In this document: piece after piece, positions 43,589 to 54,714 of the stretch
Position numbering within the stretch: the first letter of the stretch is position 1
Layout: the number at the start of each line of letters is the position of its first letter
Assembly (NCBI GenBank): GCA_020796225.1
Contig: CM036762.1
Coordinates: forward strand, 49,381,407 to 49,445,406
From: Arion vulgaris
Lineage: Eukaryota; Mollusca; Gastropoda; Stylommatophora; Arionidae
Direction of reading: 5' to 3'
DNA: 64,000 nt
Position numbers and translations under genes: made by a program
Notes under the pieces: generated by a model
The model's input: only the letters and a program-made list of their open reading frames with translations
Told to the model about the DNA's origin: nothing
Database searches by the model: none

Positions 43589-44070
43589 GTAAGTGCAAAG
43601 CTATTTTGTAGCTACAATACAGTAATATTATGCCTGCTGCTGTGTACAGCTAAATTTGATTTAGGCTCTTCTTGACAGCTTGCAGCCACTAAAACACATT
43701 TGTCATTATAAATTGCTTCTGTTGATGTATATATGATAGCTTACGGTTTCACACTTTCATATACCTTTCTTAGCACAGCATATTATTTTCTATGTACAGA
43801 CTGTTGATTGGTGTGGTTTGATCCTGAAGAATATACTGCAAGCATGCATTTCATTCAAACATGTAAAAATGTAGCATTCATCTTCAAATTTCATCAGGTT
43901 GACATAACAAAAATTTAAAATGTATTTTTTAAAATTATGGTGCATCTTATTTTAAAAATGACCAAAAAAACCCCAGTAAGATTAATTCTGGTTAAGGGTT
44001 TAATATGTTGCAATTCTAGACTGAGAGTGCAAGAATTCTAGCCCTCGTTGTCATTACAACAGTCGCATGT

Positions 44071-44322
44071 GTGTTGCCAGGTCTCTCAAGGGGAGCAAAG
44101 AATACACTGCAACCTACAAGGCATGTCATAAGAGATAACTGAGGTAAGGGCCTAGGGAAGCTACCCTAGTAAATAAAAACCGTTGCAGAAATCAGATGTG
44201 CTGGCCTACTTGTAGATGCATAACTGGCACAACACACAATCGCTCTTAGGCTTGGATCACATACAAATCACAAAGAGTGATTAACAAGTGGCTGATATGG
44301 AGCGTTCAAAGAAGAAAATCAC
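44071..44322 (+). mobile_element. SINE-A copy
   Basis: From gtgttgccaggtctctcaag to ggagcgttcaaagaagaaa. Confidence 0.85.
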
Positions 44323-44760
44323 AACAGTGTGCAGGTAGAGTTTTTGATTGTACCCAAAATAGAAAAGGCATGGAGACCATAGTAATGTTTGAATCCATGT
44401 TAGCACGATTGAGTTATGAGTATCCTAACCACTAAACCACTTGCCCATCAAAAGAATTTGATAATTTCTCTAATAAACAAAGTAAATTAATGCAGATGAT
44501 GGTATTTTTTATAGTCTTATCTAAAAAAAACCAGAGGAACTTCGGTAAAACTGAATGATAATGGAATAAATATGGAGTTATTTACAATTGGAAGTATTAC
44601 AGAAATAAGGACATGAGCAAATTAACAAAACCAGCATATCGATCAAAATATCTTTATTAGGGTAGCAAGATACTAATAGTTAAAATTTTACACATGAAGA
44701 AATATAAAAATTTGTCTACTTAGATGTCAAATCTCAGCATGTTCACACAAAAAATAATCT

Positions 44761-44990
44761 TTAATTTCTCTGCCTTTTGGCTAAAATCAAAGTGTAGTGC
44801 CAACTTCATTGCAGCCAAAGGGTAGGAACCTTCATAGAGCCAATAGGCAACTAAATGTAACAAATACTGAGCAGCTCTCATGCGAAAGAATGATGATGCT
44901 CTGAGTATTTTGACCTGTTTGAAACGTACTTGGGTGCACCCACTGCAAAACTACTGGGTAAGGGCCCAATTTAAAAAAATCCTTCATCTC
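44761..44990 (+). mobile_element. SINE-J copy with U2 snRNA-like head
   Basis: The first 37 bases (ttaatttctctgccttttgg, then ctaaaatcaaagtgtagt) match the 5' end of U2 snRNA with few changes. The body shares tctcatgcgaaagaatgatg and gggtgcacccactgc-type sequence with 53861 and 62802. TSD not clear. Confidence 0.8.
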
Positions 44991-44999
44991 AATGTAATT

Positions 45000-46090
45000 C
45001 TAGTTGTACTTCACTTTAATCCTATTTTTAGAATACATCGCGTGAAAAGATTGGATAGAAATAAATAAAAGCAGTGTATCCCAAAATTATTTTACATTAA
45101 ATGAATTAATTTGAAGTTCAGTACATATTAGGTTGAAGTATATGTTTTGCTTCTTTATTTGTTACAAAGATCTCATTAAAAACATTATTGTTTTCAAACA
45201 GTTATACAAATCTTGTGCATGATGTATGATTTTCTTCTCACGCTGTTTTGTTTTGTTTCTCTGTTTACTGGAAACAGCTACTAGCAACAAAATTTTGAAT
45301 TTCTTTATGCCCTTGATTCTTCTTCTTCTTTGGTTTTTACTTTTCAAAAAGGAGATTGACATGAAGTATCCAAGACACATATTAAGGCAGCTATTAAGAG
45401 GCAGTGGATGGAAAGTCACCCCTCAACAATAAACCAAATGATCCATTAGCTAGTCTTCTATGAGCGGAACAAACTTCAATATTCAGACTCTGGATGGATC
45501 ACACCAGCTCTGGATTCACATGTAGAAAAAGTTCTAGGTCAATGAGACGGTGATCTGTTCCTGGGGTCAAGCAACTGCAAAACCCTTCTCATATTTTACA
45601 GTAATTTCCTACATTTACAGCCTAGGAGAACCAAATATGGCCATCTCACACCTTAGAAAGTGTCAATCTCTTCCATCAAGCAGAAGACATGTGCTACGCC
45701 ACAGTCTTCAAAGAGGTCTCAGATATTCTTATCTGATGATCACTGACAGGAAGAGTTAAGGAGAAGAAGAAGGAGGTTGTATTTCACTGTTTTGAATTTT
45801 GCAGCACAGTGCATCCATCACCGGCATGTATTTGCTTGGGGCTTGTTTCTAGCCTTTAGGAAGGCAGTAGCTGTTTGTTATCAGTTCATTTGTAAATAGT
45901 GCTTGTTTTCTGATTTGGTCTGAATTCTTACTTTATTAATCACATTTGGCTCTGGTTTGGGAGGCTGTTGTAAGTACTTGTTATCATTATTTACATAGTA
46001 ATAACTGGAGTTCTGACATGCAAATTGACTCACAGACGGAGAAATTGCTAACAGTTTATTGTCATCTTCTCTTGATAATTTCATTACACT
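45000..46090. other. Intron sequence without recognised repeats
   Basis: Part of the long intron before 49767. Short ORFs look random. Confidence 0.4.
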
Positions 46091-46097
46091 GCCAGCC

Positions 46098-46224
46098 ACA
46101 TATCTTCTCAGTTAAACTATGTACATATATCTTCTCAGTTAGACTATGTACATATATCTTCTCAGTTAAACTATGTACATATATCTTCTCAGTTAAACTA
46201 TGTACATATATCTTCTCAGTTAAA
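46098..46224. repeat. 27-bp minisatellite
   Basis: Five copies of atcttctcagttaaactatg plus tacatat. Confidence 0.92.
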
Positions 46225-46408
46225 GCAAGCACACTTCTCAAACTATGCACAAACACACACCTTTTCATGTTGTTTGTTTTTGATCTTGAGAAGATGTTTT
46301 TGTAAAAATTGTTCTGTTTCTTTAATCTGCTCAAGAAATTTGATAGCAAATATTTGACATTTAAGAAAAATCAAATTGAAGAAACTAGAATTCATCAACT
46401 TTGTTGTT

Positions 46409-47415
46409 TTCTTACACTACCACTTTCATCTCACCCTAGACCAAAGCTTATTCCATCTACCACCTTCATCTCACCCTAGACCCAAGCTTATTCCATCTAC
46501 CACTTTCATCTCACCCTAGACCCAAGCTTATTCTATCTACCACTTTCATCTCACCCTAGACCCAAGCTTATTCCATCTACCACTTTCATCTCACCCTAGA
46601 CCCAAGCTTATTCTATCTACCACTTTCATCTCACCCTAGACCCAAGCTTATTCCATCTACCACTTTCATCTCACCTTAGGCCCAAGCTTATTCCATCTAC
46701 CACCTTCATCTCACCCTAGACCAAAGCTTATTCTATCTACCACTTTCATCTCACCTTAGGCCCAAGCTTATTCCATCTACCACCTTCATCTCACCCTAGA
46801 CCCAAGCTTATTCTATCTACCACTTTCATCTCACCCTAGACCCAAGCTTATTCCATCTACCACCTTCATCTCACCCTAGACCAAAGCTTATTCTATCTAC
46901 CACATTTATCTCACCCTAGACCCAAGCTTATTCCATCTACCACTTTCATCTCACCCTAGACCCAAGCTTATTCTATCTACCACTTTCATCTCACCCTAGA
47001 CCCAAGCTTATTCTATCTAGCACCTTCATCTCACCCTAGACCCAAGCTTATTCTATCTACCACTTTCATCTCACCCTAGACCCAAGCTTATTCCATCTAC
47101 CACTTTCATCTCACCTTAGGCCCAAGCTTATTCCATCTACCACCTTCATCTCACCCTAGACCCAAGCTTATTCTATCTACCACTTTCATCTCACCCTAGA
47201 CCCAAGCTTATTCTATCTACCACATTTATCTCACCCTAGACCCAAGCTTATTCTATCTACCACATTTATCTCACCCTAGACCAAAGCTTTTTCTATCTAC
47301 CACATTTATCTCACCTTAGACCCAAGCTTATTCCATCTACCACTTTCATCTCACCCTAGACGAAAGCTTATTCTATCTACCACATTTATCTCACCCTAGA
47401 CCCAAGCTTATTCCA
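46409..47415. repeat. 40-bp minisatellite
   Basis: About 25 copies of a 40-bp unit (ccatctaccactttcatctc / accctagacccaagcttatt). Variants at a few fixed positions (ccatct/ctatct, ctttca/ccttca/atttat, ccctaga/ccttagg, ccc/cca) recur in patterns. Nearly every unit carries AAGCTT. Confidence 0.96.
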
Positions 47416-47612
47416 TTAAAAATAAGTGAAAAATATTTATAAAATACAAATGAACAAATTTTTTTTTTTATATAACCTCTCCTTTTTTCCCACTGCTTGG
47501 TCATATGATAACTTTGTTTATTTGAAATACATTTGATACCTCTTGTTTGTTCACATATTTGATTCATATCTGTGAACTGTATCTGCATTTACTTGTTCCT
47601 TTCTCTATGGAT

Positions 47613-47930
47613 CTCTGTGGTGTGGAGTACTTGCTTACATCTCCTCCAAAAGTGCTCAGTTTGCTTCCTGTGTTGGATGATCTGCCTATTTCCCAGTGAT
47701 CCTTGATCTGAATGTAGACAAGATCAAATTCTTAGTCTTATCAAAGATGGCAGATTATAACATAGTCCTGTGTTCAAGTTTAACACTTTAAACAAAATCC
47801 TTTGGAGGAATGCCATTGTTAAGAGCAGACTGGAAAGTCACTTCTCAGACAAAATGAATTAGACATTGAAATAAAATTGCTATTAATTCTCACTATCCTC
47901 AACATTATATTAGTGACTTGTCGGTACTAT
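47613..47930 (+). mobile_element. Decayed SINE-L + F copy
   Basis: Colinear with 34085-34380: gatctgaatgtagacaagat, cttatcaaagatggcagatt, ggaaagtcacttctcagaca. Its F part enters the following array. Confidence 0.6.
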
Positions 47931-49013
47931 AGAATACATTCACTGCTGCTGAGATCTTCCTGGAGGTCTCTATGGCAAAGTGGTTAAGTCTTTAGAATAC
48001 ATTCACTGCTGCTGAGATCTTCCTGGAGGTCTCTATGGGCAAAGTGGTTAAGTCTTTAGAATACATTCACTGCTGCTGAGATCTTCCTGGAGGTCTCTAT
48101 GGCAAAGTGGTTAAGTCTTTAGAATACATTCACTGCTGCTGAAATCTTCCTGGAGGTCTCTATGGGCAAAGTGGTTAAGTCTTTAGAATACATTCACTGC
48201 TGCTGAGATCTTCCTGGAGGTCTCTATGGCAAAGTGGTTAAGTCTTTAGAATACATTCACTGCTGCTGAGATCTTCCTGGAGGTCTCTATGGGCAAAGTG
48301 GTTAAGTCTTTAGAATACATTCACTGCTGCTGAGATCTTCCTGGAGGTCTCTATGGCAAAGTGGTTAAGTCTTTAGAATACATTCACTGCTGCTGAAATC
48401 TTCCTGGAGGTCTCTATGGGCAAAGTGGTTAAGTCTTTAGAATACATTCACTGCTGCTGAGATCTTCCTGGAGGTCTCTATGGGCAAAGTGGTTAAGTCT
48501 TTAGAATACATTCACTGCTGCTGAGATCTTCCTGGAGGTCTCTATGGCAAAGTGGTTAAGTCTTTAGAATACATTCACTGCTGCTGAGATCTTCCTGGAG
48601 GTCTCTATGGCAAAGTGGTTAAGTCTTTAGAATACATTCACTGCTGCTGAGATCTTCCTGGAGGTCTCTATGGCAAAGTGGTTAAGTCTTTAGAATACAT
48701 TCACTGCTGCTGAGATCTTCCTGGAGGTCTCTATGGCAAAGTGGTTAAGTCTTTAGAATATATTCACTGCTGCTGAGATCTTCCTGGAGGTCTCTATGGC
48801 AAAGTGGTTAAGTCTTTAGAATACATTCACTGCTGCTGAGATCTTCCTGGAGGTCTCTATGGCAAAGTGGTTAAGTCTTTAGAATACATTCACTGCTGCT
48901 GAGATCTTCCTGGAGGTCTCTATGGGCAAAGTGGTTAAGTCTTTAGAATACATTCACTGCTTCTGAGATCTTCCTGGAGGTCTCTATGGCAAAGTGGTTA
49001 AGTCTTTTGCCTG
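47931..49013. repeat. 63-bp minisatellite built on a SINE-F / SINE-E junction
   Basis: About 17 copies of a 63/64-bp unit: SINE-F sequence (agaatacattcactgctgct, gagatcttcctgg) fused to the SINE-E head (ggtctctatggcaaagtggt). The copy number variable is gg/ggg. The last copy continues into a SINE-E body to about 49110. Confidence 0.95.
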
Positions 49014-49169
49014 TTGTTCTGAAGGTTATTGGTTCAAATATGAAGAGAGTCACATGTGCTGTTTTGTTAATGAGATCCCGAAGACTGTTGCTGGAGCTAG
49101 CGATTATGAAATGTTTGGAAAGGAAAACACATAAAACATGCACATTAATTGTCAAGCAAGCCAACTACT

Positions 49170-49345
49170 CTATTTGGTATTCTTTGATCATTTCTTCTTA
49201 AGGTATACACAGCATATCTCTATCTTCTCCTTCTTATAACATCTGCTACTAGTGGTTGACTAGACATTTCTCTTATTTCATCACTTTTCCTGAATTCGTC
49301 CCATTTAATGTTCCTTATTTTTCGCAGACATAATATGTACACATG
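49170..49345 (-). mobile_element. LINE-beta fragment, antisense
   Basis: ggtattctttgatcatttct to cctgaattcgtcccatttaatg, as in 6370-6510. Confidence 0.7.
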
Positions 49346-49766
49346 CATAACAAAAAAACATTTCTGATCTCTTTTAATGAAAACAAAATTGTGGTTTTCA
49401 TGTTATTTGTTGTTGTTTTAGGAAAAGTTATACTTTCTTTAATCTGGAGGTGTGCAGAAAGTTTTGACACATTTTATAACAAGTTTGGAACAGCAAAATA
49501 TGCTTTTAAAATATAATTTAGGGCTATTCTTAAAATTGTGTATCTTAGAATTATGTTTTGGAATTAATTAGAGTGATATTCTTGAAAATTAAAATGTGAG
49601 TGTCAACACTTGTAAATTTAGAGGTACCTTGTTTCACATTGAATACATGCAAGTCGTCCATGTGAAGAGGTGAATTGTTTCTCTGTTCAAAGTTATTTCC
49701 AACACAAATTGGTGATATTTTTCTTGTCAGTATAGTATGTTTGGATTTTTTTTTTTTTTATTGCAG

Positions 49767-49856
49767 GCCCCTGCTAGTTTATTGGATGCCTTAGAACAAC
49801 ATCTGACTTCATTGGAAGGAAAGAAAGGAGCGAACCACCCCAACCAGTGTCAGCAA
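49767..49856 (+). CDS. PICALM: ANTH C-terminal helix exon
   Basis: Acceptor is a T-run ending ttgcag at 49766; donor gtaaga starts at 49857. Thirty codons start APASLLDALEQHLTSLEGKK and end NHPNQCQQ, phase 0 in and out. APSSLLDALEQHL-SLEGKK is a family hallmark and closes the ANTH region. The next recognised exon (52845) needs two bases from a previous exon, so either a small exon lies between them or a weak upstream donor at 49848 (AACCA/gtgtca, phase 2) is used instead. Confidence 0.93.
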
Positions 49857-50329
49857 GTAAGAGATGATGAATATTGTTTTAATTGCTGTACTGATGGGCA
49901 TTTTTGTTGTTTGTTTTTGAAATATTTAGTTTGAAAAGTTGAAGAATAAAACAATTCAAAATGAATAGGGCATTGAAATAATTCAACAACATTTTCGGAA
50001 ATAAAGGACAGTCATTGAAGTAATTCATGTTCGTAAGAATGCTTGTATTGCTGGGCTAGGCAATGGGTGCCATAAGAAATAAGGGTAAATGGTTCGAATC
50101 CTGTGTTTGGTAATTTGTTTTTTCAAAAGCTCCTAATACTTGTATACTGTCACTTTATTGATCATATTCATTGCTTCCCTGGGTTCTTACAACAAACTTC
50201 TTGTTCTCATCTTGTAATGAGGACCAGACATTGAAGATTCATGAATCCTTGACATGAATGGAAAGAAGAGACTGAACTTCTAGAAGTCTTACTATGGCAG
50301 TCGAGTCATTGTTTGTTAACAAATAGCCT

Positions 50330-51322
50330 AGTTTGGTAGAATGTAGTAAAGTTATATAACAGTTTAGTAGACTGAAGTAAAGTTATATACCAGTTTAGTA
50401 GACTGTAGTAGAGTTATATAACAGTTTAGTAGACTGCAGTAAAGTTATATAACAGTTTAGTAGACTGTAGTAAAGTTATATAACAGTTTAGTAGACTGCA
50501 GTAAAGTTATATAACAGTTTAGTAGACTGTAGTAAAGTTATATAACAGTTTAGTAGACTATAGTAAAGTTATATAACAGTTTAGTAGACTGCAGTAAAGT
50601 TATATAACAGTTTAGTAGACTGCAGTAAAGTTATATAACAGTTTAGTAGACTGCAGTAAAGTTATATAACAGTTTAGTAGACTGCAGTAAAGTTATATAA
50701 CAGTTTAGTAGACTACAGTAAAGTTATATAACAGTTTAGTAGACTGCAGTAAAGTTATATAACAGTTTAGTAGACTGCAGTAAAGTTATATAACAGTTTA
50801 GTAGACTGCAGTAAAGTTATATAACAGTTTAGTAGACTGCAGTAAAGTTATATAACAGTTTAGTAGACTGCAGTAAAGTTATATAACAGTTTAGTAGACT
50901 GCAGTAAAGTTATATAACAGTTTAGTAGACTGCAGTAAAGTTATATAACAGTTTAGTAGACTATAGTAAAGTTATATAACAGTTTAGTAGACTGCAGTAA
51001 AGTTATATAACAGTTTAGTAGACTGCAGTAAAGTTATATAACAGTTTAGTAGACTGCAGTAAAGTTATATAACAGTTTAGTAGACTGCAGTAAAGTTATA
51101 TAACAGTTTAGTAGACTGCAGTAAAGTTATATAACAGTTTAGTAGACTGCAGTAACGTTATATAACAGTTTAGTAGACTGCAGTAAAGTTATATAACAGT
51201 TTAGTAGACTGCAGTAAAGTTATATAACAGTTTAGTAGACTGCAGTAAAGTTATATAACAGTTTAGTAGACTGCAGTAAAGTTATATAACAGTTTAGTAG
51301 ACTGCAGTAAAGTTATATAACA
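50330..51322. repeat. 31-bp minisatellite
   Basis: About 32 copies of gtagactgcagtaaagttat plus ataacagttta. Left copies carry tgtag/tgaag variants; the right side is nearly homogeneous. Confidence 0.97.
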
Positions 51323-51470
51323 AAAACATAGGACCAACACACAAAGTAAAGTACATTTACAAAGTAGAATAACGGACTAAATCAGCAGTTGAACTAAAAG
51401 ACTTTTATTAAGTAAACGATCAACTCAAGTAGTAGCATGTCCCTTACGGAATGTCGCTGTTATCACAACC

Positions 51471-51635
51471 CAGTGGCGGTTCGTGATCCTTTGTGTTGGT
51501 GGGGCCAGACACAAATTTTCAGAAAACTCATGGTTTTAGCTAAGGTTTTTTTCATTTATTAAATAATATATACACGTTACACATTATTTTTGGTAGGGCT
51601 CGGCTCCACGGGCCCTTAATGATGAGCCGCCACTG
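51471..51635. mobile_element. hAT-type MITE with perfect 8-bp TSD
   Basis: 165 bp, same orientation as 7548. Direct repeat tcacaacc at 51463-51470 and 51636-51643. Confidence 0.9.
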
Positions 51636-51639
51636 TCAC

Positions 51640-52690
51640 AACCTGTCTGAAAAACTCTCTGTCTCTAGCATGTTCTCCTGCCTCCTCCAGTGTCATGTTC
51701 AATGTTTCTTTGATGCCACCTTCGTCTTGGTCGTCCCCTGCCTTATACTCCAAGAACCATGCCTTCCATTACCATTCTCTCCAAATCACTGTGAAATTTT
51801 AACTTGGCAGAAATATTTTATCTTCCGGGACATGATGTTATTTATATTTCAATGCTCCTTGATATGCAGGGCTTGTAGGATGTCTTTGTTTTTTTCTTTT
51901 CTCTGTCCAGGATGTTGTAAGAACTTTTCTGTAACACCTTGTTTCAAGTGAAAGCAGCACAAGACTAATCATCATTCATTTGACAAAGTTTTTTTTGGTC
52001 AAAACATTTACTTAGTCTGTCATTGAACTTTATGCAACTACTTTATTTTGATTTTTATCCAACCATCATCATCTTGTGCCATCTCCACATTGAAGGTTGA
52101 CAGTAAAATGGATTCTCAGTAAATTCTGTTTCTTGGCTCTGATGATGCACTGACAGGATAATGCCTATCCATCCACCTTGTGACTCCCAATTATATCTAG
52201 GTATTCCTCTTGCTTTCTCGTATGGTCTTCAACATTTTCATATCTTTTAATGTTCCCAAAATACTTTTATTTCTTTGTGTAGTTTTCTTTTCACCCCTAG
52301 TTGCTGCTCATCATTATATAGCTTGTCCTTAGCAGAACTTTGTCACCCTAAAAGTCCTTTGAAATCTCTCTCATAGGCTCAACGTCTTGCCTCTGCAGCC
52401 TTCATGCACAAACCATCAGTTACATCCTGAATCCATCATTTTGGTGGCCTTCCTCTTGCCGAGAATGCCTTGTTCCATGACGGTCTTCTCCAACCCTTCG
52501 TGTCTCTTTATCTGCCCAAAATACTTCAATTTTCTCATTCTTATTTGTAACATCAGCCAGTTTTCTTTGATTTTGAGTTCTTTCTGGATAGATCTATTTG
52601 TTCTAGTTGTTGCTACACTTCTTTATTAACTTTCCTTTCATGATATTTACCTAACTCTTTGTACATCCACATTTCAAAAGTCTTTATATG
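51640..52690 (-). mobile_element. Antisense LINE tails
   Basis: 51640-51960 has tctctagcatgttctcctgc (reversed gamma-like AREHARDR block). 52070-52290 contains ctccacattgaaggttgaca, also at the left end of the 57.5-kb array. 52310-52640 matches 17400-17600. Confidence 0.6.
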
Positions 52691-52844
52691 TTTTCCAGTT
52701 GTTTGTTTTTAATAATCAGACTATCTCTGGGGTAAGTCTGATGAAATCAAACTATAACTTAAAATATAGAATATGTTATTTAAAAAAAGAAAGTTTAGAT
52801 GTAGCAGTATATAATTCTTTCATTACTAAATTATATCCATGCAG

Positions 52845-52959
52845 ACCAGTTGGATTCACATCTGCCTTGAACACAATGACCACAAATACATTTAATGTGT
52901 CAGAGGCAGAAAAGAAGAGAATTCTAGATGAAGAGAACCAGCAGCTACAGAAACTCAAG
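52845..52959 (+). CDS. PICALM: Linker and coiled-coil exon
   Basis: Donor gtcagt starts at 52960. The coding frame is clear: PVGFTSALNTMTTNTFNVS, then SEAEKKRILDEENQQLQKLK, a charged amphipathic segment corresponding to the family's E-ARLKALKEQ coiled coil that continues in the next exon. The acceptor is less certain. atgcag at 52844 leaves one base before the CCA codon; ccag at 52849 leaves two; the frame is also open back to a ttttccag at 52698, which would give a phase-0 start and an 87-codon exon with unconvincing sequence. I give the atgcag choice. Confidence 0.8.
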
Positions 52960-52989
52960 GTCAGTTCTTCATTTACAGAATTATGGTCC

Positions 52990-53250
52990 TTTTATAACCA
53001 TTGATATATGCTCTAAGTATCAAGATAGGCACTAATGACCTGTGCCCCTGTGGGTTGGCGAGTATGACAACAGATCATATCCTACAGAACTGCCCCCCGT
53101 ACTCAGACCTGAGAAGAAAGAGGTGGCCCACTTACACCAGCATCCAAGACAAACTTTTAGGCGTGGCTGACAATCTGAGACAGATGGTTGCATTTATTAG
53201 AGAACCCGAAATCCCAATCTAGTGAGAATGCAGAAGAAGAAGAATATGTT
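52990..53250 (+). mobile_element. LINE segment after RNase H, with GAA tail
   Basis: Reads IGTNDLCPCGLASMTTDHIL and QNCPPYSDLRRKRWP, a Cys-His knuckle typical after RNase H in I-type LINEs, ending EPEIPI, stop, then gaagaagaagaa. The same end is on the chimeric insert at 37902. Confidence 0.8.
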
Positions 53251-53389
53251 TTAAGTATACTTGATAACATTTTGCTACAACCATATAAGAGTCTATTCTA
53301 AGCAATCATTTACTAATATATACGTTTAATATGTCACAAAAATAACAGTGAAGATCAGAACTTCTTTCTGAATACAAAGAAAACTTAAA

Positions 53390-53860
53390 TAATATCTGAC
53401 AAAGCAAAATTCTCAACCCAAAATTACAATCAATAATGAAGACATTGAGAACGTCATATATTTTGAATATCTTAACTCTATAATTAACAGCAATGGAGAT
53501 TGCACGAAAATAGTTAAAAGAAGACTAGCCATGACACTCCAGAGGATAGCCAGTATGAAGAAACTATGACACAATACAAGCAAAGAAACAAAAGTATGAC
53601 TTCTGAGAACATGGCAGTTTAATTTTGATGTTGAATTTTCTCACAAAATATGCCTCTTTACTAAATACCAACTGTCTAGAATGTTGGAAACATATAAATA
53701 TTGACAAACTCATTTGAAGCTCTCAAATAATTTGATTGACCTAAAAATGTGATTGATCTCAAATAAGTCTCATTAAGTTAAATACAAGTATGTAAAAATA
53801 GGAAAGGCAGATATCTGCCTATTTGGGAAGAAAGTTCAAACAGTAGAACACATTCTTCAG
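53390..53860 (+). mobile_element. Decayed LINE RT to C-terminus
   Basis: Broken frames with a YLNSIINSNG-like stretch and, at 53800-53860, GKKVQTVEHILQ. It is the target of the SINE-J insertion and resumes after 54097. Confidence 0.65.
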
Positions 53861-54089
53861 ATCACTTCTCTGCCTTTTGGCTAAGATCAAAGTGTAGTTC
53901 CCTCTTGATCCCAGCCAAAGTGTTGGAGCCTTCATAAAACTACCAAATGGCACAATAAAAACTCTTAAACAAACTCTGAGCAGTTCTCATTCAAAAAAAT
54001 AATAATGCTCAGAGTTTACACGTTCAACCATACTGGGTCCACCCATTGTGGCACTTCTGGGTATAACCTAAGATAAAAAAGAAAAAACC
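53861..54089 (+). mobile_element. SINE-J, full-length U2 snRNA-headed SINE
   Basis: Starts exactly at ATCACTTCTC, then GCCTTTTGGCTAAGATCAA follows after one T, and GTGTAGT; this equals U2 snRNA from its first nucleotide, with G-to-A, G-to-T and one inserted A. The body includes ctgagcagttctcattcaaa and actgggtccacccattgtgg. Direct repeat ttcttcag at 53853-53860 and 54090-54097 defines the ends. It lies in a host intron, sense to the gene. Confidence 0.9.
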
Positions 54090-54327
54090 TTCTTCAGTAT
54101 TCGAGTGAAAAAGGGAAAGAAAAACTAGCTATAAGAGAGGTGCAGTGTGGCATCATTACCTGCCTCAACTTCTCAGAGGGAGAAGCTATATAGTGACCAG
54201 AGAGGCCTGAGATAGACTGTCATATTTGTTAGAGAAATCAGTGTGGTTGTAATATGAGAGTGAACAGCGAACAAACTGTCTACATATTTCTCAGTTTATA
54301 TTAGAGTATTTTTCTGTGTACTTTCAG

Positions 54328-54616
54328 GAGCAGAAAATAAAAGAAGCTTCTTCACCACAGCAATACCAGACACCTTCTGCGTCTAGTAATCCCTTTGCTG
54401 CATCTTCCCCTGCCAGCACATCACAACCCGTGACTAGTAATCTATTTGGTTCACCAGCGGAACCTGTAGCACATGCAGCTGCTGCTAGTGCCAGTAGACC
54501 GAGTGATGACCTGCTCAGCCTAGCTGGAAATCCTTTTAATGTTCAGACTGCTATGGCTTCAGCTTACCCCCAGACAAGTAACAATCCATTTGGCACCGCA
54601 GGCTTTCAGTCAAATG
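54328..54616 (+). CDS. PICALM: Clathrin/EH-binding tail exon with NPF motifs
   Basis: Acceptor gtactttcag ends at 54327 and donor gtgagg starts at 54617. Phase 0 in, phase 1 out, 96 codons. It starts EQKIKEA, finishing the coiled coil, then becomes Ser/Ala/Pro-rich. NPF tripeptides (EH-domain ligands) lie at exon residues 21-23, 68-70 and 86-88. DLLSL at 61-65 fits a DLL-type clathrin/AP-2 motif, as in PNDLLDL of vertebrate CALM. Low complexity and motif content match the disordered tail of the family. Confidence 0.93.
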
Positions 54617-54636
54617 GTGAGGAAATGATTCAGAAT

Positions 54637-54658
54637 ATATATATATATATATATATAT
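54637..54658. repeat. Short (TA)n
   Basis: TA dinucleotides shortly after the donor at 54617. Confidence 0.9.
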
Positions 54659-54714
54659 CATATCCCACTTATTCATTATGTATGGGAATCTTGGTGTAAG
54701 CAGGAAACTTGACC

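Noticed and set aside
45226..45432. 68-codon ORF with a hydrophobic start
   Set aside because: No family resemblance and AT-rich intron composition; taken as random.
46409..47415. CRISPR-like array
   Set aside because: Units are contiguous without unique spacers, and the context is eukaryotic. The same applies to the other arrays.
53861..53900. U2 snRNA gene
   Set aside because: Only the first 36 or so bases match; the branch-point-binding region and Sm site do not follow.
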